From contig JAGUUF010000143.1 of the NCBI GenBank assembly GCA_020063545.1, positions 1 to 7,439 on the forward strand: a DNA stretch of 7,439 nucleotides, read 5' to 3'. The DNA is from Cytophagales bacterium (GTDB lineage: Bacteria; Bacteroidota; Bacteroidia; Cytophagales; Cyclobacteriaceae). This document shows positions 5,889 through 7,439 of the stretch, piece after piece. The position numbers were made by a program, and so were the translations under genes. The notes below the pieces were generated by a model. The model worked only from the letters and a program-made list of their open reading frames with translations, made no database searches and had not been told where the DNA came from. Each line of letters begins with the position of its first letter. The first letter of the stretch is position 1.

Positions 5889-7439
5889 ATGGAGGATACT
5901 GCGCAGCTTAGCGGCACACCGAAGTCAAAAAAAGATTCCCTCAGGCCCATCCTGCTTCGTGCTTACGAACTGATGTGCACCGCCAGGCGTATGGCTGAGT
6001 TGTACGATGAGAACCGTGAGGTGTGCAGCAAATATGTACACAGCACCTCGCGCGGCCATGAGGCCATTCAACTTGCCGCAGGCCTTCAGTTGAAACCATG
6101 GGATTATGCTTCGCTGTATTATCGCGATGAATCCATGCTGCTGGGCATGGGGCTTGAACCCTACGAACTTATGCTCCAGTTAATGGCCAGGCGCGATGAT
6201 CCGTTTTCGGGAGGCCGGTCGTACTATGGGCACCCTTCACTGAAGCGTAAAGGATTTCCGACCATACCACACCAGAGTTCCGCTACCGGCATGCAGGCTA
6301 TACCGGCAACCGGCATGGCGCATGGAATTGCCTACCTCGAATCGCAGGGATTGCTGAACGGAAAGGATAAACCCATAGTGCTGTGTTCGCTTGGCGATGG
6401 TTCGGTAACCGAAGGCGAGGTTGCCGAAGCCTTTCAGATGGCCGTGCTAAAGAAGCTCCCCATCATTTACCTTGTTCAGGATAATGATTGGGGAATTTCA
6501 GCAACCGGGGCGGAGATGCGGGCCATGGATGCATACGACTATGCAGCAGGGTTTAAGGGTATGGAGCGGGTTCGGGTGGATGGTTCTCATTTCGTTGATT
6601 CATACAAGGCCCTGGAGTCGGCAATAGCATTTGTAAGAAAGAAGCGCGCACCCATACTGATTCATGCAAAATGCCCGTTGCTTGGCCACCATACTTCGGG
6701 AGTTCGAAAAGAGTGGTACCGGGGTGAGAACCTTGCGATACACCAGCAGGATGATCCGCTTGACAAGTTTCATCAATACCTTTCAGGTTTGGGTGTTTCC
6801 GAGAAAGAGTTAAAGGCGTTGCAAAAGAAAGCCGGCAACAGGGTAGAGGCTGATTACGCAAAAGCCCTTGCTTCTGCTGAACCCGATCCGGATGATTTTG
6901 ACTCACACGAATTTGCCCCCACACCGGTTACAGAGGAAAAAGGAACGCGTAAACCCAAAGGTGCCGAAAAGGTAGTAATGGTTGATGCCGCCCTCCATGC
7001 TGTGGATGAGATTTTGAGAAAGCATCCCGAGGCGTTGTTCTACGGGCAGGATGTGGGAAGGAGACTTGGCGGTGTTTTCCGCGAGGCAGCAACCCTTGCA
7101 CAGAAGTATGGCGATGAGCGGGTCTTCAATACACCGATCCAGGAGGCTTATATTGTCGGTTCTACTGCCGGTATGTCGGCAGTAGGTGCGAAGCCCATAG
7201 TCGAAATTCAGTTTGCTGATTATATCTGGCCCGGCATTAACCAGCTTGTGGAGGAACTTTCAAAAAGTTGCTACCTCACAAAAGGAAAATTTCCGGTTCA
7301 AGCCTTAATCCGTGTGCCTGTTGGTGCTTACGGGGGAGGCGGGCCGTATCATTCCGGCAGTGTTGAATCTACGCTGCTTACCATCCGCGGAATTAAAGTG
7401 GTGTACCCCAGCAACGCAGCCGATATGAAAGGGCTGCTC
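5889..7439 (+). CDS. 2-oxoacid dehydrogenase E1 component, alpha-beta fusion (3' end outside window)
   Basis: This is a thiamine-diphosphate enzyme that decarboxylates a 2-oxoacid (branched-chain or pyruvate type) and passes the acyl group to the lipoyl domain of E2. The frame runs 517 codons from the ATG at 5889 to the window edge without a stop. Residues about 15-330 are E1-alpha: YVHSTSRGHEAIQLA, YYRDESMLLGMG, then the ThDP/Mg motif GDGSVTEGE (Asp170) to QDNDWG (Asn199, Trp201). The Asp-to-Asn spacing of 29 equals that of human pyruvate dehydrogenase E1-alpha. LGHHTSG (266-271) lies where the active-site loop is expected. A charged linker (about 331-360) joins E1-beta, with FYGQDVGRRLGGVFREA, RVFNTPIQEAYIVG (Glu419, expected to activate the cofactor aminopyrimidine), VEIQFADYIWP, YGGGGPYHSGSVES (His488) and VVYPSNAADMKGLL. 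About 140-170 residues should be missing. The branched-chain type is favoured, but substrate choice cannot be proven here. Confidence 0.93.
   Translation, partial: MEDTAQLSGTPKSKKDSLRPILLRAYELMCTARRMAELYDENREVCSKYVHSTSRGHEAIQLAAGLQLKPWDYASLYYRDESMLLGMGLEPYELMLQLMARRDDPFSGGRSYYGHPSLKRKGFPTIPHQSSATGMQAIPATGMAHGIAYLESQGLLNGKDKPIVLCSLGDGSVTEGEVAEAFQMAVLKKLPIIYLVQDNDWGISATGAEMRAMDAYDYAAGFKGMERVRVDGSHFVDSYKALESAIAFVRKKRAPILIHAKCPLLGHHTSGVRKEWYRGENLAIHQQDDPLDKFHQYLSGLGVSEKELKALQKKAGNRVEADYAKALASAEPDPDDFDSHEFAPTPVTEEKGTRKPKGAEKVVMVDAALHAVDEILRKHPEALFYGQDVGRRLGGVFREAATLAQKYGDERVFNTPIQEAYIVGSTAGMSAVGAKPIVEIQFADYIWPGINQLVEELSKSCYLTKGKFPVQALIRVPVGAYGGGGPYHSGSVESTLLTIRGIKVVYPSNAADMKGLL

Noticed and set aside
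5570..5950. A 126-codon reverse-strand open frame spanning the gap before the E1 gene
   Set aside because: It overlaps the ends of two supported forward genes and the promoter region, and shows no recognisable domain.
6553..6924. A 123-codon reverse-strand open frame in the right part of the window
   Set aside because: The forward strand here encodes conserved E1-alpha sequence and its C-terminal linker; the reverse frame has no family features.
1..7439. Defence island, CRISPR array, mobile element or biosynthetic cluster
   Set aside because: Every gene-sized stretch is explained by recognisable metabolic or envelope families, and no transposase, integrase, nuclease, spacer array or modular synthase is visible.

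Overview
The window is ordinary-looking chromosomal sequence from a member of the Bacteroidota, most likely a Cytophagales-type bacterium. That order-level guess is an inference. The evidence is a TonB-dependent receptor with an N-terminal carboxypeptidase-regulatory-like domain followed at once by a DUF4249 lipoprotein, a pairing typical of this phylum. Other evidence is a fused alpha/beta E1 component of a 2-oxoacid dehydrogenase, a promoter-like TAnnTTTG element, the lack of clear Shine-Dalgarno sequences, and mid-range GC content.

Layout, left to right. The window opens inside a forward class III (PLP-dependent) aminotransferase that ends at 782. It converges on a reverse-strand gene for a secreted M20-family amidohydrolase (coding 2382 down to 940). 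The 157-base convergent gap holds an imperfect inverted repeat of about 110 bases, made of two arms that resemble a dispersed Bacteroidota repeat. A 122-base divergent intergenic region containing a perfect 10-base palindrome separates the amidohydrolase from the forward TonB-dependent receptor (2505-4886). Six bases after the receptor stop comes a DUF4249 lipoprotein gene (4893-5825), almost certainly in the same operon. After a 63-base gap with a good candidate promoter, a forward E1 alpha-beta fusion gene starts at 5889 and runs open off the right edge.

Functional reading. Two genes form a clear unit: the outer-membrane receptor and the lipoprotein, presumably an envelope complex for uptake of an unknown ligand. 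The aminotransferase, the periplasmic amidohydrolase (which would cleave an amide-linked amino acid or similar) and the branched-chain-type E1 enzyme all fit a theme of amino-acid and amino-conjugate catabolism. They lie in separate transcription units, however, and nothing in the sequence proves that they cooperate. I found no CRISPR array, RNA gene, transposase, phage gene or defence system. The least understood part is the receptor-DUF4249 pair.
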